Part shown: positions 22,095-30,508 of the stretch, one piece after another
How the letters are laid out: each line of letters begins with the position of its first letter
Position numbering within the stretch: position 1 is the first letter of the stretch
Assembly (NCBI GenBank): GCA_021927905.1
Contig: BLLK01000074.1
Location: 310,001 to 374,000, forward strand
Direction of reading: 5' to 3'
From: Chaetoceros tenuissimus
Lineage: Eukaryota > Bacillariophyta > Thalassiosirophyceae > Chaetocerotales > Chaetocerotaceae
Length of the DNA stretch: 64,000 nt
Program-made: the position numbers and the translations under genes
The notes under the pieces: generated by a model
What the model was told of the DNA's origin: nothing
Databases searched by the model: none
The model's input: the letters and a program-made list of their open reading frames with translations, nothing else

Positions 22095-22164
22095 ACGTCA
22101 TTGGTTATATTCTTGCTTGGTGACGTCATGAGACAGACAAAATAACATACGTAGGGAGTGACGT
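22095..22164 (+). promoter_or_regulatory. Cluster of CRE-type motifs upstream of the oxygenase gene
   Basis: Three sites occur within 70 bp: ACGTCA (22095-22100), palindromic TGACGTCA (22121-22128) and TGACGT (22159-22164), all 127-196 bp upstream of ATG 22291. TGACGT/ACGTCA are bZIP-type cAMP-response half-sites; in diatoms such CO2/cAMP-responsive elements control carbonic-anhydrase genes. Functional use here is inferred. Confidence 0.5.
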
Positions 22165-22290
22165 ATGATCGAATAAGAATGAAGGCACTGTTGTTTTGCA
22201 CACCATTAGTGTATTTCACTCTTCTTTCCTTTCATGAAACATATCTAATTGTGCTTCAAAACAATAGACTTGTATAGAAACACTTCAAAG

Positions 22291-23379
22291 ATGATATTAG
22301 GAATGAAAGCAGTTTTGGTTTTACCTTTACTCCTCAATTTTGTACAAGCTTTTACGCCCATTATCACAACAGAGTCTAATGACTTCCACTATTCATCGTC
22401 ATCATCATCTCAAGCAAGAAGAAAGTCGTCGCCTTTGTTTGAAACATGTATTCGGCAAGAAGAATCACCGAATGATACTATAGAGGAACTATCAACTGGT
22501 CCTCCTTTACCTATTAAATCACTTCCGTGTGATGCAAATATATTCATATCGAGAAGTAGGCCATTCTTCGATCCATCGTTTGACGACATGACAAAGCCAC
22601 AACAACATTCATATCACATTGCAAGAGTGGGAAATAAACCAGACGTCTTTCATCTTAGAGGCTTTCTAACAAAGTGGGAATGTAGTGCAATCATGAATGA
22701 AGCGCAGTATAATTATGATGATACTGGAATGAACACTGCTAAATCTGAAAATGGAGATTCCTTCCGTACAAACTGTAAAGTCGCTTGGCTTTCAGATGCA
22801 AGAATAGGTAATATTTGTGGTATAATTGGGAAAGCTATCGAAAATGTATTTGTTACAGATGAAGTAAAGACAGCATATGGATCACATAGATCAGATTTGC
22901 AAGTATTGAATTATAAAGAAAAGGGAGGTTTCGTTCTACATCATGATGGTCATGATAGGATATTGACAGTCATTATGTATTTAAATGGAGTTGGAGAAAC
23001 TTGGCTACCTCTTGTTGAAATCGATGATGATGGTAAAAATAGTAGAAATGACGAAGATGAGCAAATAAGTTCGCTACAAGAAGCTCTTTATAAAGTGCAA
23101 TCGCGATCGTTGCAGCCGGGAAAAGATGGAGTATTGATTTCTGGAAGTGTAAAGGATGATAGTTTCATAGATGAAAGTTCGAACTGTGATGAATACGAGT
23201 ATAATCCACATGTTGTACCAGTGGAGGCTGGAGATGCGATTGCATTTTACTCTTATGGTACAGAATGTAAAGGCGAAGATTGGAAATCGATACATGCTGG
23301 AATTCCATTGGAATTCAAAGGTGAAGAGGGAAAATGGATTGCTACAAGCTGGTATCATGCACCATCTATAACATGCTAA
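22291..23379 (+). CDS. Prolyl-4-hydroxylase-like 2-oxoglutarate/Fe(II) oxygenase
   Basis: 362 aa from ATG 22291, which opens a signal peptide ending in VQAF. The catalytic P4Hc fold follows: HLRGFLTKWECSAIM, then the iron-binding H217-x-D219 in VLHHDGHDR with downstream YLN, a distal His (~335, SIHAG) and a Lys near 348 in GKWIATSW that would bind 2-oxoglutarate. An acidic insertion at residues ~243-310 interrupts the fold. The signal peptide suggests ER/secretory or plastid location; secreted hydroxyproline-rich or silica-matrix proteins are plausible substrates, which is inference. Confidence 0.85.
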   Translation: MILGMKAVLVLPLLLNFVQAFTPIITTESNDFHYSSSSSSQARRKSSPLFETCIRQEESPNDTIEELSTGPPLPIKSLPCDANIFISRSRPFFDPSFDDMTKPQQHSYHIARVGNKPDVFHLRGFLTKWECSAIMNEAQYNYDDTGMNTAKSENGDSFRTNCKVAWLSDARIGNICGIIGKAIENVFVTDEVKTAYGSHRSDLQVLNYKEKGGFVLHHDGHDRILTVIMYLNGVGETWLPLVEIDDDGKNSRNDEDEQISSLQEALYKVQSRSLQPGKDGVLISGSVKDDSFIDESSNCDEYEYNPHVVPVEAGDAIAFYSYGTECKGEDWKSIHAGIPLEFKGEEGKWIATSWYHAPSITC

Positions 23380-23916
23380 TTATCATATTTTACTTTTATC
23401 TTTATAAAAAGTTGGAGGTTTATATTTTTCGAATTTATTCAAGCCGATATGATAATATACCGTACATCAATTGTCAAGCAATGATTCTTCTCCTCTTGCT
23501 GGAAAGAAGAATTTCGTGGACCAATAGAAATTCATCATAATTTTTATAAAAGGTTCGTGATGATGAATAAAGTACTTCATCGGTTTAGTTTTCTAACCAT
23601 TAACGATCCCGTCATCAGAACTGATCGGAATATCAGTAAAATGACATTTTACTTATTCCAATTTGATTCAAGTTGAAGTAATGACATTTTGACTTTCACG
23701 TCTTCTCAATGGTGATGGTGTCCATCAAGAAAAGGCCTAGAGATTCCGATTTTATCACGAGAATTAGCGATCAGAACTGGGAAGCAGTTGATAGAGGAAG
23801 ATGAAGATGCAGACCTTGATGCTGAACCAGAAGCAAGAAGCAGAGATGTTCAATGTTCTTTAACCAAATCACACTTTGAAGTTGGCATAAATATTTAAAC
23901 AAGAAATCATAATACC
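23380..23916. other. Intergenic with a possible coding relic
   Basis: No complete gene in these 537 bp. From about 23730 to 23830 one plus-strand frame reads a protein-like stretch (LEIPILSRELAIRTG, then QLIEEDEDADLDAEPEA) without an ATG or usable splice context, which may be a gene fragment. The rest should be the promoter of the first MCGG-family gene. Confidence 0.35.
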
Positions 23917-24465
23917 ATGTGTGGTGGAACTCAACTAAGAAGACTGTCTACTAATGACAGCCACGGCGCTTTCCTAGGCAACAAAAGGAGGTTATCCATC
24001 ACAAAGAACAGTATCAAGGCTATCCACGATTCCCTAGATCAGGAATCAATCAACTCTGAGGTTAGTTCTGTCAAGGAACAAATCAGTGCTCTCAAAGAGG
24101 AATCAAAAGTTGCACAACTAGACTTCCAAAAGCAAATCGAGAAGATGCATAAAGATTGCGCTGAAAGATTGGCCAAAATCACAGAGCTCAAGTCTCGCCT
24201 CTTCAATCTACAAACTCTCAAAAAAGAGAATGAAGTTGCTGAAGAAATGATTGTAGTTCCTAAATCTTTGAAGAGATCCCATCCGAGATCTTCCATTTCT
24301 TCTATATCAACTTGTTCATCAAAGAGGAATGAAGATTTCAAGATCCGCAAGACTCAAGACAAGCTTTGCTTTTCTTCCCAGAGAAATAGATTCCTAGAGC
24401 ACACTCGTGCTATTCCTTCCATGTTTGAGTCTATCAAAATGAAAAGCACGTATGAAACTCCTTAG
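23917..24465 (+). CDS. MCGG-family coiled-coil protein, copy 1
   Basis: 182 aa; first of four tandem paralogues, none of which I recognise. The N terminus MCGGTQLRRLST and a second basic-Ser site (KRRLSIT) look like basophilic kinase targets. The middle (~48-105) is a strongly predicted coiled coil centred on KVAQLDFQKQIEKMHKDCAE. A Ser-rich hinge with KRS and SSIS-type repeats follows, then a conserved C-terminal motif NRFLEHTR-x-(V/I)PSMFESI. There is no signal peptide or membrane segment, so it is probably cytosolic or nuclear. This copy is the most diverged in the linker and lacks the CVKNFIVDR block present in the others. Confidence 0.75.
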   Translation: MCGGTQLRRLSTNDSHGAFLGNKRRLSITKNSIKAIHDSLDQESINSEVSSVKEQISALKEESKVAQLDFQKQIEKMHKDCAERLAKITELKSRLFNLQTLKKENEVAEEMIVVPKSLKRSHPRSSISSISTCSSKRNEDFKIRKTQDKLCFSSQRNRFLEHTRAIPSMFESIKMKSTYETP

Positions 24466-25077
24466 AACAACTCAATTTTCAAGCCTGGTCGTCATTAGCA
24501 ATATAAAGACAAAAAGGTGGCTATAAATAATTGTATATAATGTATAATAAGGCTTATGTTATCATATACCTCAGGATGTAAATCAATTGAAACAACACGC
24601 ATGATAGTCGTACACAAATAAGGAATTGGAAGTATGAATGGGGGTAGATTTTGTATAGATCAGAGCGATATATCAAACTTATTTTTCTTTTGTGTATACT
24701 AAATCATGTAAGGTATCTATGAGAGAACAGTGTCTTTCAAATCAACATTTATCGATTAGATTTTTGGTGAGCACAAGTACCTATGTGATCACTTGACCTA
24801 AATTACTTCTCATAAAAACAGACCCGATAAATGTTCCTACCAATTATGTCATTCATACAAAAGATCTGATGCGTAGTGACAACATCAAACAACACTTTGC
24901 GTTCATCATTCAACCATTCCTTCTGTTCTGTTGATGCTTCCTTCATTCGATTTTCTTTGTTTTTCATCAGAAACGGGGAAAATTGTAAAAGGTCTTCCAG
25001 AGGACAAGGTCTGCCGGGGAGAGTTCCCTTTTTAGAACGAATCAATCCAGACTCACAAAATCAACAGAGGCAAGTGT
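24466..25077. other. Spacer between MCGG copies 1 and 2
   Basis: 612 bp without a supported gene. A minus-strand frame at 24803-25045 shows no family features. The 3' region of copy 1 and the promoter of copy 2 lie here. Confidence 0.35.
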
Positions 25078-25659
25078 ATGGGCATGTGTGGTGGATCTCA
25101 ACTAAGACGACCTTATATTGAAATCCCTTTGAAAGGGATTTCCGTCAAAGAGTGCTGTGTGAAGAATTTCATCGTCGACCATACAACTCGTACCCCATCA
25201 GCAGATGATGTAAAAAATGTTACAACTGACTGTCTCGATCAAGAATCAGTCGACTCCAAGGTCAACTCCCTCCAGCAGCAACTCAGTGCTCTCCAAAAGG
25301 AATCAAAAGTTGCACAGCTAGACTTCCAAAAACAAATCGAGAAGATGCATAAAGACTGCGCTGAGAGACTGGCCAAAATCACAGAGCTCAAGTCTCGTCT
25401 TGTCGGCCTAAAAACATCAAAGAAACCTGAGACTTTGGTAGCTGTCCCAAGAACTTCTTTGAAGCGATCACGTCCAGTGTCATCGATATCATCGGTATCA
25501 TCATCAGCTTCATCGAACAGGAATGAAGATTTCAAAGTCAGAAAGGTTGAAAGAAAGACTTCATTTTCTTCTTCAAGGAATCGATTTTTGGAGCATACAC
25601 GTACTGTTCCTTCCATGTTTGAGTCTATTGAGGTGGAAAATACCTATGGCAAACCGTAA
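25078..25659 (+). CDS. MCGG-family coiled-coil protein, copy 2 (altered N terminus)
   Basis: 193 aa from ATG 25078, or 191 aa from the in-frame ATG 25084 that matches the family start MCGG. The coiled-coil core, Ser-rich hinge and FLEHTRTVPSMFESIEVENTYG tail (split here at NRF) match the paralogues. Unlike copies 1, 3 and 4, the second basic-Ser site is missing and is replaced by PYIEIPLKGISVKE, encoded by a perfect-looking palindrome (gaaatccctttgaaagggatttc, near 25118-25140). CVKNFIVDHTTRTPSAD follows as in copies 3 and 4. If the first ATG is used, the protein starts MG, making N-myristoylation conceivable. Confidence 0.75.
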   Translation: MGMCGGSQLRRPYIEIPLKGISVKECCVKNFIVDHTTRTPSADDVKNVTTDCLDQESVDSKVNSLQQQLSALQKESKVAQLDFQKQIEKMHKDCAERLAKITELKSRLVGLKTSKKPETLVAVPRTSLKRSRPVSSISSVSSSASSNRNEDFKVRKVERKTSFSSSRNRFLEHTRTVPSMFESIEVENTYGKP

Positions 25660-26601
25660 AAATAAGTTTTGGTACGTAAAGACAAATGTACGGATTGACT
25701 TCATGCCACGAACAAAATTCAACAACGTGTACAAAAATGTAAATATTAGTTCATAAAATAATACTTGAGTTATAAGTTCGTGCGAACTACTTCTAAGGAT
25801 GGAAAATCTCTATAACTCAAAATACATTGTGAATACAATTCTGAAGTCATAGGACTCCGTAGATTTTCATTTACATTTCCATGGAGCGTTGACAGTTGAC
25901 AATACTTCAAGTCGTACAACATCATCTTTTGCAATGGTTACTGAATCAATCGGACCAGATGTGTTCTTTGCTGAAATTGGAATGTCATAGACAAACTTCA
26001 CCAGCATAAATTTGAACAGATTTTATGTTCATGTCAATAGAGCATTGACAGTTAGCAATGATAGAAGTACATCATTAGAACATATTTCCTTTTACAATGA
26101 CATACTTTCTTAGCATTTGTTTTTGCAATGACATGCTTTCTAAGCATTTGTTTTTACAATGACATACTTTCTAAGCATTTGTATTCAATTAGACAGATTG
26201 TTCTCCTTTTCTGAATGTACGGTGTCATGGCGTTTCAAAAACTTCACTAGCTGAAACTGAAATCTCTGTACGCAAAACTGACAATCGCAAGTACGCATTG
26301 AAATTGAACTAGCTAGGACATTTTTGAAGAAATTGAAGGAAGTGAAGCAATAGTGCACAATAGTGCACTTACGCACGTCTTACACTTGATTCTGCATTAT
26401 TTAGTTTGGATAGAAACGTCGTCATTTTCTTTCTATGAGAACCAAATCACGGAAAAACGTGAGAGCAGTGAGAATCAATTCGGTATTAAAACTAGATCAT
26501 CTTCCGATAGAATAGGAAAAAAGAGAGAAGGTAGTCCTTTGAGAACAATCCTAGCACCCCTAAAATACTTTCATAAAAAGAATCAAAGCAAAAATACAAA
26601 C
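25660..26601. other. Spacer between MCGG copies 2 and 3, with relics
   Basis: 942 bp. A 46-codon minus-strand frame (25867-26007) reads a plausible protein end (LVKFVYDIPISAKN...TVNAPWKCK), and part of it recurs, diverged, around 26035-26075, so it looks like a duplicated relic. A short tandem repeat lies at 26092-26183. The open frame reaching from 26353 into copy 3 is only upstream continuation of that gene's frame. Confidence 0.4.
26092..26183. repeat. Short tandem repeat, period about 33 bp
   Basis: Three imperfect units of acaatgacatactttcta followed by agcatttgttttt follow one another directly. It is non-coding and upstream of MCGG copy 3. Confidence 0.8.
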
Positions 26602-27204
26602 ATGTGTGGAGGAACTCAACTAAGAAGACTATCTACCTTAGATAGCGATTGCAATATGATGGGCAACCCTAGGAGAAGGTTGTCCATTACAAAGAGCTGC
26701 GTCAAGAATTTCATCGTCGACCGTACAGCAACTCGCATCCCAAGTGCTGATTCCTCTCTAGAAGATCAGGAATCAATCAACTCCATGGTCGACTCCGTCC
26801 AGCAGCAACTCAATACTCTCCAAAAGGAATCAAAAGTTGCACAGCTAGACTTCCAAAAACAAATCGAGAAGATGCATAAAGACTGCGCTGAGAGATTGGC
26901 CAAAATCACAGAGCTCAAGTCTCGTCTATCTGGACTCCAAGCACTCAAGGCTAAGGAGGAGGAAGTGTCTCCTGAGGAAGTTGTTGTGATTATGCCCAAT
27001 ACCTTGAAGCGATCACGTCTAGTATCATCCATATCATCGATATCATCATCGGCCTCATCGAACAGGAATGAAGATTTCAAGATTCAGAAGATTGAAGAAA
27101 GTTCTTCAGTTTCATCGTCAAGGAATCGCTTTTTGGAGCATACACGTAGTGTGCCTGCTATGTTTGAGTCAATTGAGGTAGAAAATACCTATGGTATGCC
27201 ATAG
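26602..27204 (+). CDS. MCGG-family coiled-coil protein, copy 3
   Basis: 200 aa from ATG 26602, chosen over upstream in-frame codons because it gives the family start MCGGTQLRRLST. It contains the RRRLSIT site, CVKNFIVDR block, the ~55-residue coiled-coil core, KRSRLVSSISSIS hinge and the conserved FLEHTRSVPAMFESIEVENT tail. It is nearly identical to copy 4 at nucleotide level apart from small length changes (DCNMMGNP and an EEVSPEEVVVI insertion), showing a recent duplication. Function unknown. Confidence 0.78.
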   Translation: MCGGTQLRRLSTLDSDCNMMGNPRRRLSITKSCVKNFIVDRTATRIPSADSSLEDQESINSMVDSVQQQLNTLQKESKVAQLDFQKQIEKMHKDCAERLAKITELKSRLSGLQALKAKEEEVSPEEVVVIMPNTLKRSRLVSSISSISSSASSNRNEDFKIQKIEESSSVSSSRNRFLEHTRSVPAMFESIEVENTYGMP

Positions 27205-28001
27205 ATTCTATGTTTTTCTTTTCTTCTGAACAATTGCTACATTAGTACGTGAGGTTTCAACTGTGATCAAGAGATTTGCACATAAAGAGTTGTCATCACA
27301 ATAGCTTCACTTATATACATATTATATAATTTAAACATTTTCGAATATTAATATTACAAAGTAACAACAGTGCTCTTTTTCTGTCTGTAGAAAAGATTAC
27401 TAATGATTGTTCTAAATCTCTCACTCATGCCCATTTTTTGCGTTTAATTTGTACTATACTCGTCATTAAGCAAAAGACTTCAGGTAGTAGTTGAAGTTTG
27501 CTGACACGAAACTTCAATTGTTGTATTGGACTCTGACACCATAGCTACAGATCAAGGTACAGAAAGAAGAGAAAGTACGTAGAAAGATGAAGTTGAAAGA
27601 ATACTGACGCGAAACTTCAAAGGCTACCTTGAACTCTGACGTTAATCTAAGAGAATAAAGAGCGACATCTAGCTGGAGGTTTCTTTAGTTTTGAGGAGAC
27701 AAAAGAAAGTCTCATCATCACTTACAACTTGCAATAATGTGAAGTGTAATTTCACGTCGGAAATAGTGAAAATTTCTCCGTTCCTCCGTTTCCCCGAGTT
27801 TCAGTATGAGTATTGAAGACACTTTCTGTTGAAGTCACATCACTAGCTCAAAACTTCAACAACAAAGTGCAGCTGTTTTCGTTTGGTCAATCTGGAATTC
27901 TGGAGCCCTTGATTGAATGATTCCACAATTCAACACAAGTTCAACGAAAAACTGCATCTAGCAGATATTAATTTTAGAATAATCATAGCAAAAATATAAA
28001 C
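27205..28001. other. Spacer between MCGG copies 3 and 4
   Basis: 797 bp with no supported gene. An imperfect direct repeat of about 45 bp occurs (ctgac(a/g)cgaaacttcaa ... ctctgac at about 27500-27540 and 27605-27642). Confidence 0.4.
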
Positions 28002-28562
28002 ATGTGTGGAGGAACTCAACTAAGAAGACTATCTACCTTAGACAGCAGGAGAAGGTTGTCCATTACAAAGAGCTGCGTCAAGAATTTCATCGTCGACCGT
28101 ACAGCAACTCGCATCCCAAGTGCTGATTCCTCCCTAGCAGATCAGGAATCAACCAACTCCATGGTCGACTCCGTCCAGCAGCAACTCAATACTCTCCAAA
28201 AGGAATCAAAAGTTGCACAGCTAGACTTCCAAAAACAAATCGAGAAGATGCATAAAGACTGCGCTGAGAGATTGGCCAAAATCACAGAGCTCAAGTCTCG
28301 TCTATCTGGACTCCAAGCACTCAAGGCCAAGGAAGAAGAACAATTCCTAATGCCCAATACCTTGAAGCGATCACGTCTAGTATCATCCATATCATCGATA
28401 TCATCATCGGCCTCATCGAACAGGAATGAAGATTTCAAGATTCAGAAGATTGAAGAGAACTCGTCAATTTCATCGTCAAGGAATCGCTTTTTGGAGCATA
28501 CACGCAGTGTGCCTGCTATGTTTGAGTCAATTGAGGTAGAAAATACCTATGGTGCCCCTTGA
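28002..28562 (+). CDS. MCGG-family coiled-coil protein, copy 4
   Basis: 186 aa from ATG 28002. It has the same architecture as copy 3, with which it shares long identical nucleotide stretches, including the immediate leader (agcaaaaata-aaacatgtgtgg). It lacks the DCNMMGNP segment and has QFL instead of the longer EEVSPEEVVVI linker. It ends ENTYGAP. The four genes lie head-to-tail on the plus strand with spacers of 0.6-0.95 kb, each with its own upstream region. Confidence 0.78.
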   Translation: MCGGTQLRRLSTLDSRRRLSITKSCVKNFIVDRTATRIPSADSSLADQESTNSMVDSVQQQLNTLQKESKVAQLDFQKQIEKMHKDCAERLAKITELKSRLSGLQALKAKEEEQFLMPNTLKRSRLVSSISSISSSASSNRNEDFKIQKIEENSSISSSRNRFLEHTRSVPAMFESIEVENTYGAP

Positions 28563-29634
28563 ATGTTTTGACAGGTTTTTCAGAACAGTCTGACTAGCTA
28601 CTTAGTCTTTATTTTCAAAACAAATGATTATAAAATTGTAAAAAAATGGACGTTTACCTTTTTTTATAATAAAAACAAAATAATTGTTTAGTTTGGCAAA
28701 GGATGAAATACCTAAGCTTTATCTAATGAAAAGAGTTGTATCTTTAGTTAGACGTTACTGTTACTTGTACCCTTCTAAAAGATTAGGGCTTCTCAATTTG
28801 AAATTGTGTTGGGAAGCTCTCAGATAATACGTATTTTGATTTGCAATACTTAACCAATTCTTTATTAAAACATTTTGGTAAATAAACATCTAAAACAATT
28901 AAAACATATTGAAACAGCACGATAGCTGCATGTCGAAAAATGCAATTTCTAATAACGACCGCAACTGCAACCCATTCGAGTGCAGTAATATTTATCTGGA
29001 CCTATTACCTCATTGCTATCTCTTTTATTACATTTCTTCACTTGAGATTTCTTTTTCTGAATAGTTTCTTTTTTGGCTGGATTATTTTTTCTACTTTGAA
29101 GAATCTTTTTCCCACCATTATTATCAAATAGAGTCATGAGCATGAGAATTATGTTGGATATAATCCTGAATGAATAGCTTCAACAAAAACGGATGAATGG
29201 ACAGATCCATGTTCTCTCCCTTGCTTACACTCTGCACTACTTCCTATTCGTATAACGATGATAATAATGACTAGCGTTTGCCTTGCAGAGGTTTCTACCA
29301 AAAGATTTTTACGAGTAGAGTGTCAGTAGGCTTCTCACTGTACGAGTACCTCGTACGTAGAGAAGGGAGGTGCTGGCATCGGAGGATACTTGACCCTAAG
29401 TACGTACGAGATTTAAGAAATTTCTTAGCAAGTCGCATAGCTAGTTTGAGAGATTCAGATCTCCTTTTCCTTTCCTTCCCTTTTGTAGCTCTTTCATGAT
29501 TCTTCAACTGATGACACTTTTAGACACACTTCCACACGTATTTTTGCATCCACAACGTATCCTTTCCCATTCAACAACACAGAGATAAGTGTATTGGAGG
29601 TCACATAATTATTGTGAACCATATTGCTTGTCAA
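28563..29634. other. Intergenic, 1.07 kb; one doubtful small frame
   Basis: No gene is supported. A 64-codon minus-strand frame at 28949-29143 (Lys-rich, ending CTRMGCSCGRY) is intact but has no homologue I recognise and lies in AT-rich sequence, so I give it little weight. Palindromic cgtacg clusters occur near 29340-29410. The promoter of the gene at 29635 should be near 29500-29630. Confidence 0.35.
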
Positions 29635-30442
29635 ATGAAAACCATGAATCGCTTCATTGCACTATACCTATCACTGCTATCAGTGTTCAATATTGCAGTC
29701 GAGGCAAAGATTGACAGAAATGCACCTCATGGACATACAGGGATCTTAACTCCATACTCTCCTGGACCATTCAGCTTGAAACTTGGAAATAAAGATGAAT
29801 CTGAACTTCTAAAGGGGAATTCAGTCATGAAGCAGCTTCCACCTGATGATCCAAAAGAATCCCTTGGAGGAAAGGCTATTTGTGTACAGGATGTTCAAGC
29901 GCCAAAGAGAGCAGTATGGAGACAGATCCTCGATGTGGATAGTTATCAAGGAAAAGTGAACAAAGTGAAAAAGTGCAAAAATTACAAAGTGATTAAGAAT
30001 CCAGATGGGACTGTGAATTTCAAGACAGAGATGGTGCTTGGAGTCATGCCTGGATATTCTGTACGTGCTCATGTTCCTATTTTATATATTTTTCATTTAT
30101 TTTCAAACCTATGATTCTTGATACTCATTTCTTTTTCGATAGTATACCAACTTTTACAATCATTGTTACCATCAAGAGCAAGACTCAGTAACTTGGTCAC
30201 TTGACTATGATAAGAGTTCTGACTTTGATGATGTAGCAGGACACTGGCATGTGGAGGATCATCCTAGCAAACCTGGATGCAGTCGCGTTTTCTATGCATG
30301 TGATTTGAAAGTGAAGAACGCTCTTCCAAAGCCAATCATGAACTTTTTACAAAAGACTGCGTTGAAGCAGGCAACGGCATGGGTCAAGAAAGAAAGTGAG
30401 GGAAATCCAGAAGATGCAATTCCGTCCCAGTACCTTAAATAG
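29635..30442 (+). CDS. Secreted or plastid SRPBCC/START-like protein (2 exons)
   Basis: Exons 29635-30060 and 30143-30442 join at phase 0 across an 82-nt intron (GTACGT donor, CGATAG acceptor), giving 241 aa. ATG 29635 opens a signal peptide ending near VEAK. The mature part matches the polyketide-cyclase/COQ10-type SRPBCC fold: VWRQILDVDSYQGKVNKVKK, a beta-rich middle, SVTWSLDYDK, and a C-terminal amphipathic helix with NFLQKTALKQATAWVKKE. Such proteins bind hydrophobic ligands. The ligand is unknown. It converges with the kinase gene, whose stop lies 67 bp away. Confidence 0.8.
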
Positions 30443-30508
30443 AATACTGTAATGGAAACAAATTGAGTGTAAATAATGATGCTATTCTAATTTAAAATAA
30501 AGGTTATT

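Noticed and set aside
26353-26601. N-terminal extension of MCGG copy 3
   Set aside because: The extra 83 codons are not shared by the paralogues, whose proteins all start at MCGG; the extension is a chance open frame.
28949-29143. 64-codon Lys-rich frame ending CTRMGCSCGRY as a small Cys protein
   Set aside because: There are only three Cys, no signal peptide and no known family, and it sits in AT-rich intergenic sequence; chance is the simpler explanation.
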